The translations under genes and the position numbers were made by a program. The notes below the pieces were generated by a model. The model was not told the DNA's origin and did not search any database. It saw only the letters and a list, made by a program, of their open reading frames with translations. From Bacillota bacterium (GTDB lineage Bacteria > Bacillota > Clostridia > Christensenellales > QAND01): a stretch of 13,720 nucleotides of DNA. This document shows positions 1 through 6,462 of this stretch, one piece after another; the stretch's first letter is position 1; each line of letters starts with the position of its first letter. The DNA is taken from assembly GCA_019415425.1 (NCBI GenBank), contig DXZF01000311.1:1-13720 (forward strand). Reading direction: 5' to 3'.

Positions 1-1394
1 ATTTTGTTGAGCGCATTGATGTACGCATATACGCTCGCCCCCACGATATCCGTCGAGATGCCGCGGCCGGAATAGAGCTTGCCGTTGGAGCGCAGCTTGA
101 CGATCGTCTGCCCCATCGCCTCGCGGCCCTCGGTCACGGCCTGAATCTGGAAATCGTCCAACTCGTAATGCTTGCCGACGATCTGCTCAATGGCGAGAAA
201 CACGGCGTCGATACAGCCATCGCCCAGGGAAACGCCCTCGTATATCTGCCCGTTTCTGCTCAGCTTCATGTGCGCCATGGCCGCGATGTTGTTGCCGGTA
301 TTGACGACAAAGTTCTCCACCTTATACGCCGGGGGAACCTGCATGGCCGCAGAAGCGACGATCGCGTCCAGTTCCCTGTAGCCGATGCGCTCCTTGCGCG
401 CGGCGATGGTTTGGAACGCCTCCCAGACCTTGACGCCGTCTTCTTCCGAAAGGTCGTACCCCAGCGTCTTGACCGCCTTCAACACTTCGGGCATCTGGTC
501 GTGGCAGGAGAGCATCAGCGCGTCGTTGTCCTGCTGGACGCCCTGGTCAAAGGGGGAGGACTTGCTGCGGTCGGTCTGGCACATCCACTCGATCTGGCGG
601 AGGATGCGGTTCATCTCGGTCATGCGCACCGAGCAGTATACGCCGTTCTCATGCCCTTTTGCCGCAATCACTCTGGAGATGTTCGGCAGGGAAATCGTGC
701 TGGTGCGGTAGGCCGCCGCCTTGATCTCCGTCGCGCCGTGCCGGACCGCTGCGATCGCGCAGGCATCCGCCATGGACAGCTCATCCGAGCAGGAGATGCC
801 CAGACGAACCTGTTTGAGTTCCGGCACGTTTTGGTAGAGCGCGTCGAGGAATTGCGTGAATGCATCGGGCAGCATGGCGCCTGCGGTGTCGCAAACGGTG
901 ATCGTCTGCGCGCCGGCCTGGATGGCCGCCGTGACCGCCTGATAGAGGAATGCCGGGTCGCTGCGCGTGGCGTCGTTGGCGATGAACTCCACATCCTGTG
1001 CAAACTCACGGCAGATGGCGATGGTCTCGCGGATGGACTCCAGCACGGCGTTGGGCTTTTTCCCAAAGATGTACTCCATCTGCACAGAGCTGACGGGCGC
1101 CGCCACCTGCAGGCGCGGGTGTCGCGCCTGTTTGAGGGCGTTCCACGTCGCCTCTACGCTTTGGCGGGAATGCTGCACGGGCACAGCCAGAATGCCGTTT
1201 TGCACGTTGGAGGCAATGGACTTGATGCGCAACGCATCGATCTTTGCCTGTTCGATGCCCTCGACCTCAATGACGGATACGCCAAGGCGATCCAGCAGTT
1301 TGGAAAGCTCCAGTTTTTCTTTAAAGGTGAGCGAAAATTTGGCATGGCTCTTTGCCTGTTTCATCGTTACATCGCTGATCCGCACTTCTTGCAT
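1..1394 (-). CDS. LeuA-family protein (isopropylmalate synthase-like, catalytic motifs lost), 3' end off the window
   Basis: The visible 464 codons form a DRE-TIM-type barrel (about residues 1-270), a linker and a LeuA regulatory/dimer domain (about 350-464, ending in YSGRGISTDIVGAS), the order found in 2-isopropylmalate synthase. The start ATG follows AAAGGAGAGG by about 8 nt. The barrel is recognisable from ISDVT (residues 6-10), DATRSD (141-146) and CDTAGAMLPD (168-177). However, the family's DTTLRDGEQ signature reads DVTMKQAKS (8-16), and the HCHND metal motif reads SCSDE (201-205), so the catalytic Arg and both metal His residues are absent. The GERAGN-type motif is also not kept. The upstream leucine T-box ties expression to leucine supply. 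I read it as a leucine-responsive LeuA paralogue of changed or non-catalytic function rather than the housekeeping LeuA. Roughly 40-50 C-terminal residues should lie beyond the edge. Confidence 0.85.
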   Translation of the reverse strand, partial: MQEVRISDVTMKQAKSHAKFSLTFKEKLELSKLLDRLGVSVIEVEGIEQAKIDALRIKSIASNVQNGILAVPVQHSRQSVEATWNALKQARHPRLQVAAPVSSVQMEYIFGKKPNAVLESIRETIAICREFAQDVEFIANDATRSDPAFLYQAVTAAIQAGAQTITVCDTAGAMLPDAFTQFLDALYQNVPELKQVRLGISCSDELSMADACAIAAVRHGATEIKAAAYRTSTISLPNISRVIAAKGHENGVYCSVRMTEMNRILRQIEWMCQTDRSKSSPFDQGVQQDNDALMLSCHDQMPEVLKAVKTLGYDLSEEDGVKVWEAFQTIAARKERIGYRELDAIVASAAMQVPPAYKVENFVVNTGNNIAAMAHMKLSRNGQIYEGVSLGDGCIDAVFLAIEQIVGKHYELDDFQIQAVTEGREAMGQTIVKLRSNGKLYSGRGISTDIVGASVYAYINALNK

Positions 1395-1438
1395 TTGCTT
1401 TGCCTCTCCTTTTCCAACGTTCTGGGGGTAAATAAAAT

Positions 1439-1463
1439 CCCCGAGGCCACTGTGGCCTCGGGG
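1439..1463 (-). terminator. T-box intrinsic terminator
   Basis: A perfect 12-bp inverted repeat (CCCCGAGGCCAC and its complement) is followed on the minus strand by ATTTTATTT. It sits directly after the T-box sequence and about 45 nt before the LeuA-like start codon, so it is the terminator arm of the switch. Confidence 0.92.
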
Positions 1464-1714
1464 ACGAAAATTGACGGTTTTCGCGGTACCACCCCGATTA
1501 TCCTCTTCCTTGCGAAAGGGGATCACCTCTCTGACTCCAACAAGTCAACAGTCTGTAACGGGACACCCGGACTCCATTACTTGCCCGCTCCGGGCTTTGA
1601 CAGAGTCGACTCAGGAATGAGGCTGCCATCTCCCATCCGTACCGGCTTCCACCACCCGCCGGCTCTCTACAACATGCCTGGGAAAGGCATAATTCCTTCA
1701 ACGTCTTTCAATTG
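1439..1714 (-). promoter_or_regulatory. T-box leader, leucine type
   Basis: The leader of the LeuA-like gene has the T-box order. Stem I is built from AGGAAT/ATTCCT and GCC/GGC. An AGAGAG element comes next, then a CCGG-to-CCGG distal hairpin. The conserved GGGTGGTACCGCG sequence lies at 1482-1494 and is followed by an intrinsic terminator. On the 3' side of the specifier loop the triplet CTC (1621-1619), followed by A, reads as a leucine codon. The UGGU of the T-box bulge would pair with an ACCA tRNA end, which fits a tRNA-Leu with discriminator A. Uncharged tRNA-Leu is therefore expected to stabilise the antiterminator and allow read-through. The 5' end is estimated from the promoter. Confidence 0.93.
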
Positions 1715-1720
1715 GTTAGT

Positions 1721-1750
1721 AGTATAACCACAAATAAAATGCGCTGTCAA
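1721..1750 (-). promoter_or_regulatory. Promoter of the T-box/LeuA-like transcript
   Basis: A perfect TTGACA (1745-1750) and TATACT (1721-1726) are separated by 18 bp on the minus strand, in locally AT-rich DNA just upstream of T-box stem I. Transcription should begin near 1714. Confidence 0.85.
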
Positions 1751-2161
1751 TACTTTTCTTTTGATTTTTTACGCGCGTTTGGGCAGCGACCCTGCGCGGT
1801 CAAAGTCCGCCGCCCTGAATCCGTTCTCCTCCCCTGCTGCACGGATAGAGTGCAAAATCGACGGCGGCCACACGCCCTTTCACTGCACATGGTATGCCCA
1901 GGCAGGTACCTGCGTGCGCCGCGTACCGGATGCCACGCCCTGGGCAACGGGCGCATGCGCAGCATGCATGGCAGGCGGAACGCCGAAAGCGCGACCCCTT
2001 TTCGCGAGCGGAACGATGCGGGGCCGCCGGTTGCGCGCTGGCCCAAACGGGCGTTGGCAGCATCATAAACCCGTTGTGTGCGCACTTACAAAAGAATGGC
2101 AGAGGCGCTGCATATGCTTTGTCGGCTGATTGCAAAGAGGGGAGCGCAGACCATGGATTGC
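1751..2161. other. Gene-free stretch
   Basis: About 400 GC-rich bases lie between the LeuA-like promoter and the terminator of the Imm-5-like gene. Reading frames on both strands give Arg/Ala/Pro/Cys-rich translations with no recognisable domain and no convincing ribosome binding site. A short palindrome (GCGCATGCGC, 1951-1960) is the only local structure I noted. It may be eroded sequence. Confidence 0.5.
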
Positions 2162-2195
2162 AAAAAAGGGCGAAGCGCGGGCAGCTCGTTTCGCC
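2162..2195 (-). terminator. Probable terminator of the Imm-5-like gene
   Basis: On the minus strand GGCGAA and TTCGCC form a 6-bp stem with a GC-rich loop, followed by C and six T. It lies about 55 nt beyond the stop codon of the gene ending at 2249. Confidence 0.5.
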
Positions 2196-2248
2196 GCGTC
2201 GGGCCCCGGCAAATTGAATGGGAAGCGCGGATGGCCCGATGCCCTCTT

Positions 2249-2791
2249 CTACTTGTTCAGAAAATGGGCCCATGCTTCGGCGTGTTCCGCAAAATGCACT
2301 TTCCAGTAGAACAGTTTCTCTCTATACGTTTGCTTCCTGTGTTCGATCGCCTGCACACAATTGTGTATCCCCAGCTCATAGACGAGGGAAGTCAGATCGT
2401 AAATTGGATAACCGATCGCATGGCCGGCCGTATGCACCACGGCACAGGCCTGCCCGATCGCATGGCAAGTCGCTATATCTGCTTTGCAGGCAATTTCCTT
2501 TGCAAAGGCATGGCAATCCAGAATCTTCCGCTGTGCCTGGCGCATTTTGATCTTGCCTGCAGCCCAGTCTTTGGATGCTTTCAACGCCTCGCTCGGCCGC
2601 TTTTCTTCCGGGTACTTTTCCAAAAGACGCGCAACTGACTCGGCCGCCAGGTCCTGCGCCCATAGGATCATCGTCCTGTGATCCTGATTCTGAAACAGCG
2701 CGATCAGATCCTGCAGGTATGCTGAATCCTTTGCGAAGAGAATTTGGTTTCGATTGTCAATCCTTCTCTTTACTTCGTCCATCCAGTCCAT
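2249..2791 (-). CDS. Imm-5-like domain protein (putative immunity protein)
   Basis: The 180-residue protein is mostly helical and soluble, without signal peptide or membrane segment. It resembles the Imm-5-like family: an ILWAQDLA helix (42-49), YPEEKRP (60-66), DWAAGKIKMRQA (75-86), CHAFAKE (93-99), and the His-rich CHAIGQACAVVHTAGHAIGY (109-128). Family members are called immunity proteins because of domain similarity to toxin-neutralising Imm5 proteins, but many, like this one, are orphans. No toxin gene is visible nearby. The chosen ATG has GAGG about 11 nt upstream; a second in-frame ATG is three codons later, and there is no other in-frame start close upstream. A terminator candidate follows the gene. 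The biological role is not shown by the sequence. Confidence 0.75.
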   Translation of the reverse strand: MDWMDEVKRRIDNRNQILFAKDSAYLQDLIALFQNQDHRTMILWAQDLAAESVARLLEKYPEEKRPSEALKASKDWAAGKIKMRQAQRKILDCHAFAKEIACKADIATCHAIGQACAVVHTAGHAIGYPIYDLTSLVYELGIHNCVQAIEHRKQTYREKLFYWKVHFAEHAEAWAHFLNK

Positions 2792-2927
2792 CGCACATTG
2801 AACCTCTTTCTTGGTGCTTTGTGATCAAACATCGTGTTTCTGCCTTTCCCACCGATAAAGATCGCTTTGTATCGCCTCTCGTTTAAATAAAATGCAGAAC
2901 CCCTTCCCTTTTACAGCCGACAAAAAG

Positions 2928-2980
2928 GGATATTCTGCACGGAAACCTGGCGAATTTGAACTGTGCAAGGCAGAATATCC
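2928..2980. repeat. Inverted repeat, 11-bp arms
   Basis: GGATATTCTGC at 2928-2938 is exactly complementary to GCAGAATATCC at 2970-2980, with 31 bases between. It could fold in RNA of either strand or bind a dimeric protein. No T-run follows, so it is not an obvious terminator. Confidence 0.7.
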
Positions 2981-2986
2981 AGATGG

Positions 2987-3030
2987 CGCGCGCCTGTAAA
3001 ATGGCGCCGTTGCGCGCTTACAGGCGCGCG
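2987..3030. repeat. Inverted repeat, 13-bp GC-rich arms
   Basis: CGCGCGCCTGTAA at 2987-2999 is exactly complementary to 3018-3030, with an 18-base loop. It lies 6 bp from the preceding inverted repeat. No U-tract follows on either strand, so termination is not the obvious role. Confidence 0.75.
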
Positions 3031-3160
3031 GGCGCTGTGCACGGCATTTTGTGCAAGCAGAAGGCACAGGCGAGCGGGGCCGTCGCCCATTTTTCTGCCA
3101 GAGGCAAGAAGCAAGTCGAAGCAAAGGTTGCCGAGATAGATCTCCTCTTTCGGGCAACAA

Positions 3161-3194
3161 AATATCGCAACACACAAAAGTGAGCTGCGATATT
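3161..3194 (-). terminator. Candidate terminator downstream of tRNA-Leu
   Basis: On the minus strand AATATCGCA and TGCGATATT pair (9 bp, 16-base loop) and run straight into TTGTT. It begins about 20 nt after the tRNA CCA end. The stem is AT-rich, so efficiency is uncertain. Confidence 0.5.
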
Positions 3195-3215
3195 GAGGGT
3201 GCGGACACTGTCCGC

Positions 3216-3302
3216 TGGTGCCGAAGACCGGACTTGAACCGGTACGCCCTTGCGGGCGGGGGATTTTAAGTCCCATGCGTCTGCCAATTCCGCCACTCCG
3301 GC
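3216..3302 (-). tRNA. tRNA-Leu (anticodon UAA)
   Basis: The 87-nt sequence folds as a class II tRNA. The acceptor stem is GCCGGAG with CTTCGGC. A D-arm GCG/CGC, an anticodon loop CTTAAAA (anticodon TAA at 3268-3266), a long variable arm CGCCC-GCAA-GGGCG and a T-arm ACCGG-TTCAAGT-CCGGT follow in order. Discriminator A (3219) and an encoded CCA (3218-3216) complete it. The outermost anticodon-stem pair is a T-C mismatch. A small perfect hairpin (GCGGAC/GTCCGC, 3201-3215) abuts the CCA and may help 3' processing. The tRNA has its own promoter and appears monocistronic. Confidence 0.97.
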
Positions 3303-3318
3303 AAGCATGTGCCCTAAA

Positions 3319-3346
3319 AGTATACCATAAACCCCCTACGCGTCAA
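3319..3346 (-). promoter_or_regulatory. tRNA-Leu promoter
   Basis: On the minus strand TTGACG (3341-3346) and TATACT (3319-3324) are 16 bp apart, with TGG before the -10 forming an extended -10 element. The predicted start lies about 10 nt upstream of the mature tRNA. Confidence 0.8.
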
Positions 3347-3366
3347 GCAGCGCACAGATGCAAAGC

Positions 3367-3394
3367 GGGCGTTCCTCTGTTCTGAGGAACGCCC
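3367..3394 (-). terminator. Terminator of the lipoprotein gene
   Basis: GGGCGTTCCTC and its exact complement form an 11-bp hairpin with a 6-base loop about 20 nt after the lipoprotein stop. Only a short T-run (GCTTTGC) follows on the minus strand, so it is strong in stem but weak in U-tract. It may also shield the tRNA promoter from read-through. Confidence 0.7.
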
Positions 3395-3413
3395 GGTGTC
3401 CATCGTATCCGAT

Positions 3414-3788
3414 TTATTTTTCGAGATACAGTTCCACGCCGCCAATTTCAATGGTCAGCCTGCCATCTTTGAGCGTCGCTTCCATCGACTGTCCATCCGA
3501 CTCGATGGTAACGGTCTCGCCGTTCACCGTGTAGGTGCCTTCACCCGTGCCGCTGAACAGCGAGGAGGTCAACGTCACTTTTCCATCGTTGCACTCAAGC
3601 GTCATGTCCAGATCGGGTTGCACGGCCTGCAATTGATCCGCCGTCATCTCATTGCCGGCCACTTTTGCACCCGAAAGGTTCCACGTGCCCGCCATGGGAT
3701 CCGACGAACCTCCGCAACCGACCAGCGTGAACAGCGCCACCAAGGCCAACGCGACGATCACCAGCAATGTCTTTTGCGACCTCTTCAT
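3414..3788 (-). CDS. Small secreted lipoprotein of unknown function
   Basis: The 124-residue precursor starts with MKRSQK, a hydrophobic stretch (residues 8-22) and a lipobox LVGC with the lipidated Cys at 25, followed by a GGSSD linker. The mature part (about 100 residues) opens with MAGTWNLSGAKVAGNEMTAD and then alternates short beta-strand-like segments rich in Thr, Ser, Gly and acidic residues. This is the pattern of small lipocalin-like or META-like lipoproteins common in gut Clostridia. It should be anchored to the outer face of the membrane. The ATG has AGAGAGG 8 nt upstream. It is flanked by its own promoter candidate and a hairpin terminator. No ligand can be inferred. Confidence 0.85.
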   Translation of the reverse strand: MKRSQKTLLVIVALALVALFTLVGCGGSSDPMAGTWNLSGAKVAGNEMTADQLQAVQPDLDMTLECNDGKVTLTSSLFSGTGEGTYTVNGETVTIESDGQSMEATLKDGRLTIEIGGVELYLEK

Positions 3789-3822
3789 GTTCCATACCTC
3801 TCTTCAAAAGATTTACACGTAT

Positions 3823-3851
3823 ATTGTGACATGAACCTCCCATTATGGCAA
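3823..3851 (-). promoter_or_regulatory. Probable promoter of the lipoprotein gene
   Basis: TTGCCA (3846-3851) and CACAAT (3823-3828) on the minus strand are 17 bp apart, about 35 nt upstream of the start codon. The -10 matches only four of six consensus bases. Confidence 0.4.
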
Positions 3852-4190
3852 GAGCCATCGCCAAAATTTTTTCACAATTTTGCCACGGTTTGATGGAATC
3901 GACCCGATTGAGGTCACCGGGAAGGGGCGCTTCGGGTATAGACAAGCGGGCGTCAACCAGGGCAAGCGTGCAGGGCAAACCGTTTGCGGTACGCTATCCC
4001 TCCGCACGCTCTTTTGTGCCCGATTCGCACGGGGCAGCGGCGCTTGCAATCTCCTTTCCCCGCGTTTGAGCGGGCACGCGCAGATCACTTTGCACAGCGT
4101 TTCGCTGGCGATCAGCGGTTTTTGCCCCACATGCCGCCTGTGAGGCGCGTTTCTTTTCCGCCCATGCGCTTTGCCCGTTGGGGCCAACGC
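3852..4190. other. Intergenic region without a recognised gene
   Basis: About 340 bases separate the lipoprotein promoter from the end of the hydantoinase gene. A small AT-rich inverted repeat (CAAAATT/AATTTTG, 3862-3882) is present. I see no convincing minus-strand terminator for the hydantoinase gene here. On the plus strand a 5-bp stem (4103-4117) is followed by GTTTTTG but has no gene ahead of it. Confidence 0.45.
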
Positions 4191-5567
4191 TCACGCCAGC
4201 ACCGGGGCGCCCCGCCGGATGAGCGACCCCCGAAATTGGGGTTCCGTAAAGCAACCATTGCGGATGATCCAATGCCCGCGTACCATGGTGTGCAGCACTT
4301 TGCCGGTCACCTCCAGCCCCTCGTACGGGGAGTAATCGGTCTGCATATGGGCCGTGGCGGCCGAGAGCGTCTGCCGGGCATGGGGATCCAGTACCACGAT
4401 ATCCGCATCGCTGCCCACGCGCAGCACGCCCTTTTGCGGGTACATGCCCATGAGTTTGGCGTTGTTTGTAGCGGTCAGTTCGGCAAAGCGCGCAATGGAG
4501 ATCCGCCCTTTGGCCACCCCTTCAGCATACAGCACGATTCCGCGCGTCTCCAGCGTCGGCAGCCCGTTTGGCATCTTGGGGAAAAACGTCTCAAAACGGC
4601 GCTTTTGCTCCAGCGAAAAATCCGTGGTATCGCTGTTGACGACATCCACAAGCCCCTCCTGCACCATGCGCCACAACCCCTCGCGTTCACTCGCGGCGCG
4701 GATGGGCGGGCTGCAGACGAATTTGCACGCGTCCTCGCGCGCGTAGACCGATTCATCCAGCACGAGGTAGTGCGGACATACTTCGGTAAAGATGGGCAGC
4801 TCCCCTTTGGCCATACGAATCATCTTTGCGCACGCGCCAATGCTCACGTGTGCAAAGAGCGTGGGCGCGCCGGTCTGCTGCACCAGCCCCAGCACGCTGT
4901 ACATCGCCTCCAATTCGCTCACCGGCGGCCGGCATTGGGCGTGGTCCATGGGACGCGTGGCGCCCCTTTGCACTGCATCTGCGATATAGCGCTCAATCAT
5001 CTCGGCACTTTCCGCGTGCACCATGGCGAGGCCGCCGTGCGTTTGGATGCGGCGCATCACCTCATAGATGCCCGCCTTTTCCAGCATGCGTCCGCCACGG
5101 TAGATGGTGAACATTTTGACGGTTGGGAACCCGCTCTGCAGCAGTTCTTCAATCTGCGCGTAGTGCAGCGGATCGGCATGGGTGAGGTTGGAATGAAAGG
5201 AATAGTCCACATAGCAGTGCCCTTTGGCCTGGCTGAGCTTCTCCTCCATTGCCTGCTGCGGCGTCTGATCGCCATAGGGAAAGGCAAAGTCGATGAACGA
5301 GGTCGTGCCGCCGTACGCTGCGGCAATGGTCGCATTTTCGTAATTGTCCATCGAGGGGAAACTTCCCCGCGTCTTGGCCAAATGCGCATGGGCATCAATC
5401 ATGCCGGGCAGCACGTACATGCCCTGCGCATCCAGGGTCTGCTCCGCCTCGGCCAACGCGCCGGCATCGCCCAGCGCCACGATTACGCCGTCCTTGATGG
5501 CAACGTCGCAATCTACTACGCCCTGTTCCGTCACCACTTGTCCATTGCGGATCACACAATCGAGCAT
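4191..5567 (-). CDS. hyuA: D-hydantoinase/dihydropyrimidinase-type amidohydrolase (HyuA-like)
   Basis: The 458-residue protein is a cyclic amidohydrolase that opens hydantoin-like or dihydropyrimidine rings to N-carbamoyl amino acids in the cytoplasm. The full binuclear metal set is visible: His60 and His62 (DAHAHL), Lys151 to be carbamylated (TVKMFTIYRGG), His184 (VHAES), His240 (FAHVS) and Asp313 (NSDTTDF). Tyr156 sits where hydantoinases have the substrate-gate Tyr. The length is usual for the family. The motif around the last ligand is SDTTDF rather than the common SDHCPF, so substrate preference may differ. AAAGGGGG precedes the ATG by about 9 nt. It has its own promoter. HyuA in E. coli lies with ygeX and ygeY, also encoded in this window, which favours a role in the same catabolism; dihydropyrimidinase or allantoinase-like activity remains possible. 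Confidence 0.88.
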   Translation of the reverse strand: MLDCVIRNGQVVTEQGVVDCDVAIKDGVIVALGDAGALAEAEQTLDAQGMYVLPGMIDAHAHLAKTRGSFPSMDNYENATIAAAYGGTTSFIDFAFPYGDQTPQQAMEEKLSQAKGHCYVDYSFHSNLTHADPLHYAQIEELLQSGFPTVKMFTIYRGGRMLEKAGIYEVMRRIQTHGGLAMVHAESAEMIERYIADAVQRGATRPMDHAQCRPPVSELEAMYSVLGLVQQTGAPTLFAHVSIGACAKMIRMAKGELPIFTEVCPHYLVLDESVYAREDACKFVCSPPIRAASEREGLWRMVQEGLVDVVNSDTTDFSLEQKRRFETFFPKMPNGLPTLETRGIVLYAEGVAKGRISIARFAELTATNNAKLMGMYPQKGVLRVGSDADIVVLDPHARQTLSAATAHMQTDYSPYEGLEVTGKVLHTMVRGHWIIRNGCFTEPQFRGSLIRRGAPVLA

Positions 5568-5677
5568 CGTATACGCCCCCTTTTGTTGTGGCGCCCGCCA
5601 TCTGCAACCGCAGCTCCCTGCCAGATGCTTGCAACGGCGTCGCCGTCCTGGCCAGCAATGGTTCTGCTGCCGACAGC

Positions 5678-5706
5678 ATTATAACACGGCCCCTTCCCCT
5701 GGCCAA
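5678..5706 (-). promoter_or_regulatory. hyuA promoter with leader of about 100 nt
   Basis: A perfect TATAAT (5678-5683) lies 17 bp from TTGGCC (5701-5706) on the minus strand. Transcription would start near 5670, giving a leader of about 100 nt that contains a CATCTG/CAGATG inverted repeat (5599-5604 with 5622-5627). I recognise no known riboswitch in it. Confidence 0.75.
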
Positions 5707-5746
5707 ACAATGTTCTTCCCCTGAGGGCGACGGCATCCGTCGATCG

Positions 5747-5772
5747 AAAAAGGAGCCGGACGATCCGGCTCC
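5747..5772 (-). terminator. Rho-independent terminator of the coaX-panT operon
   Basis: On the minus strand GGAGCCGGA, a TCG loop and TCCGGCTCC form a perfect 9-bp stem followed directly by five T. It begins about 13 nt after the panT stop and isolates the operon from hyuA. Confidence 0.93.
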
Positions 5773-5784
5773 CTCTATGCATGC

Positions 5785-6405
5785 TTACGCCAATGTCCTG
5801 GCCTGGTCCCGGTTGACGACCCGGTAGACCGCCTTGCTCACCGCAGTGCCGATCACAAGGCACGCGACGCTCTCCAGCAGCGTGTTGAGCGTGATGAAGG
5901 TGAGCATAAAGCTCAAGACCGATACCCCGTTCTGTGTGGCCATGCCCAACATGGTGTTGTAAAACAGCACGCCCACACTCGTGACAAAGAAGAGGGTGTT
6001 GAGCAGCGCACCGCTCAGGCTGGCGATGGCGAACGAGGCGAGCTGGGTCTTGTCCCTGCGGTACAGCAGGCGGAAAATCAACCCGCTGAGCCATCCCATC
6101 AGCACGCGCGGCACCATGCACGCCACCAATGTGTAGAACCAGTTTACCTGCAACAGCATGGCGCCGAACGCGCTCATGCCAAAACACTGGATGAAGCTGG
6201 TCGCGCCAAATACCGCGCCCAGCAGCGCGCCCGCGCCCGGCCCCAGTACGATGGCGCCGATGACGACGGGGATCATGATAAACGTGATCTCCACCCCTGC
6301 CGTCCTCAGGTACCCCAGTGGCGTAAATGCCATGAGCACGATGATGGCGATGAGCAGCGCCATCTGCGTCAGCCGTTTGCTGTCCATGCGTTTGCCGTCT
6401 TTCAT
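5785..6405 (-). CDS. panT: ECF transporter S component, probably for pantothenate
   Basis: The 206-residue protein is very hydrophobic, with about six predicted membrane segments and short loops. The family hallmarks are an N-terminal helix ending in AFTPLGYL (residues about 26-33), IPVVIGAIVLGPGAGALLGA (45-64) and GATSFIQ (68-74). S components capture a vitamin and dock on a shared energising module (EcfA, EcfA', EcfT), none of which is in this window, so it probably uses a module encoded elsewhere. Pantothenate is inferred from its place 57 nt downstream of the pantothenate kinase gene on one transcript. AGGAGG precedes the ATG by 9 nt. The S-component class is secure; the substrate rests on context. 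Confidence 0.82.
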   Translation of the reverse strand: MKDGKRMDSKRLTQMALLIAIIVLMAFTPLGYLRTAGVEITFIMIPVVIGAIVLGPGAGALLGAVFGATSFIQCFGMSAFGAMLLQVNWFYTLVACMVPRVLMGWLSGLIFRLLYRRDKTQLASFAIASLSGALLNTLFFVTSVGVLFYNTMLGMATQNGVSVLSFMLTFITLNTLLESVACLVIGTAVSKAVYRVVNRDQARTLA

Positions 6406-6421
6406 TGTAACATTCCTCCTG

Positions 6422-6435
6422 CTGCCGTCCGGCAG
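6422..6435 (-). repeat. Small hairpin next to the panT ribosome binding site
   Basis: CTGCCG and CGGCAG form a short perfect inverted repeat in the coaX-panT gap, ending only a few bases before the AGGAGG of panT. It could tune translation or RNA stability, but may be incidental. Confidence 0.35.
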
Positions 6436-6462
6436 GGCCGGTACAGCGCAAATGATTTGGCT

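Larger units (their letters stand above)
2792..3160. other. Intergenic region with inverted repeats and a weak promoter candidate
   Basis: This stretch of about 370 bases separates the Imm-5-like gene from the tRNA. It holds two inverted repeats (2928-2980 and 2987-3030). On the minus strand TTTACA (2995-3000) and TATTCT, 17 bp apart, could form a weak promoter for the Imm-5-like gene with a leader of about 170 nt. A 35-codon plus-strand frame (2892-2999) lacks a ribosome binding site. I see no supported gene. Confidence 0.45.

Noticed and set aside
168..1727. 519-codon plus-strand open frame
   Set aside because: It runs antisense through the LeuA-like gene and the T-box leader. Its translation is His/Arg/Leu-rich without any domain and it has no ribosome binding site.
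1800..2273. 157-codon minus-strand open frame in the gene-poor region
   Set aside because: Low-quality composition, no recognised motif, overlaps the 3' end of the Imm-5-like gene and spans its terminator.
4103..4117. Plus-strand stem followed by GTTTTTG
   Set aside because: Five-base-pair stem with no plus-strand gene ahead of it; probably chance.
3984..5684. 566-codon plus-strand open frame
   Set aside because: Antisense shadow of the hydantoinase gene, whose six metal ligands prove the minus-strand reading.
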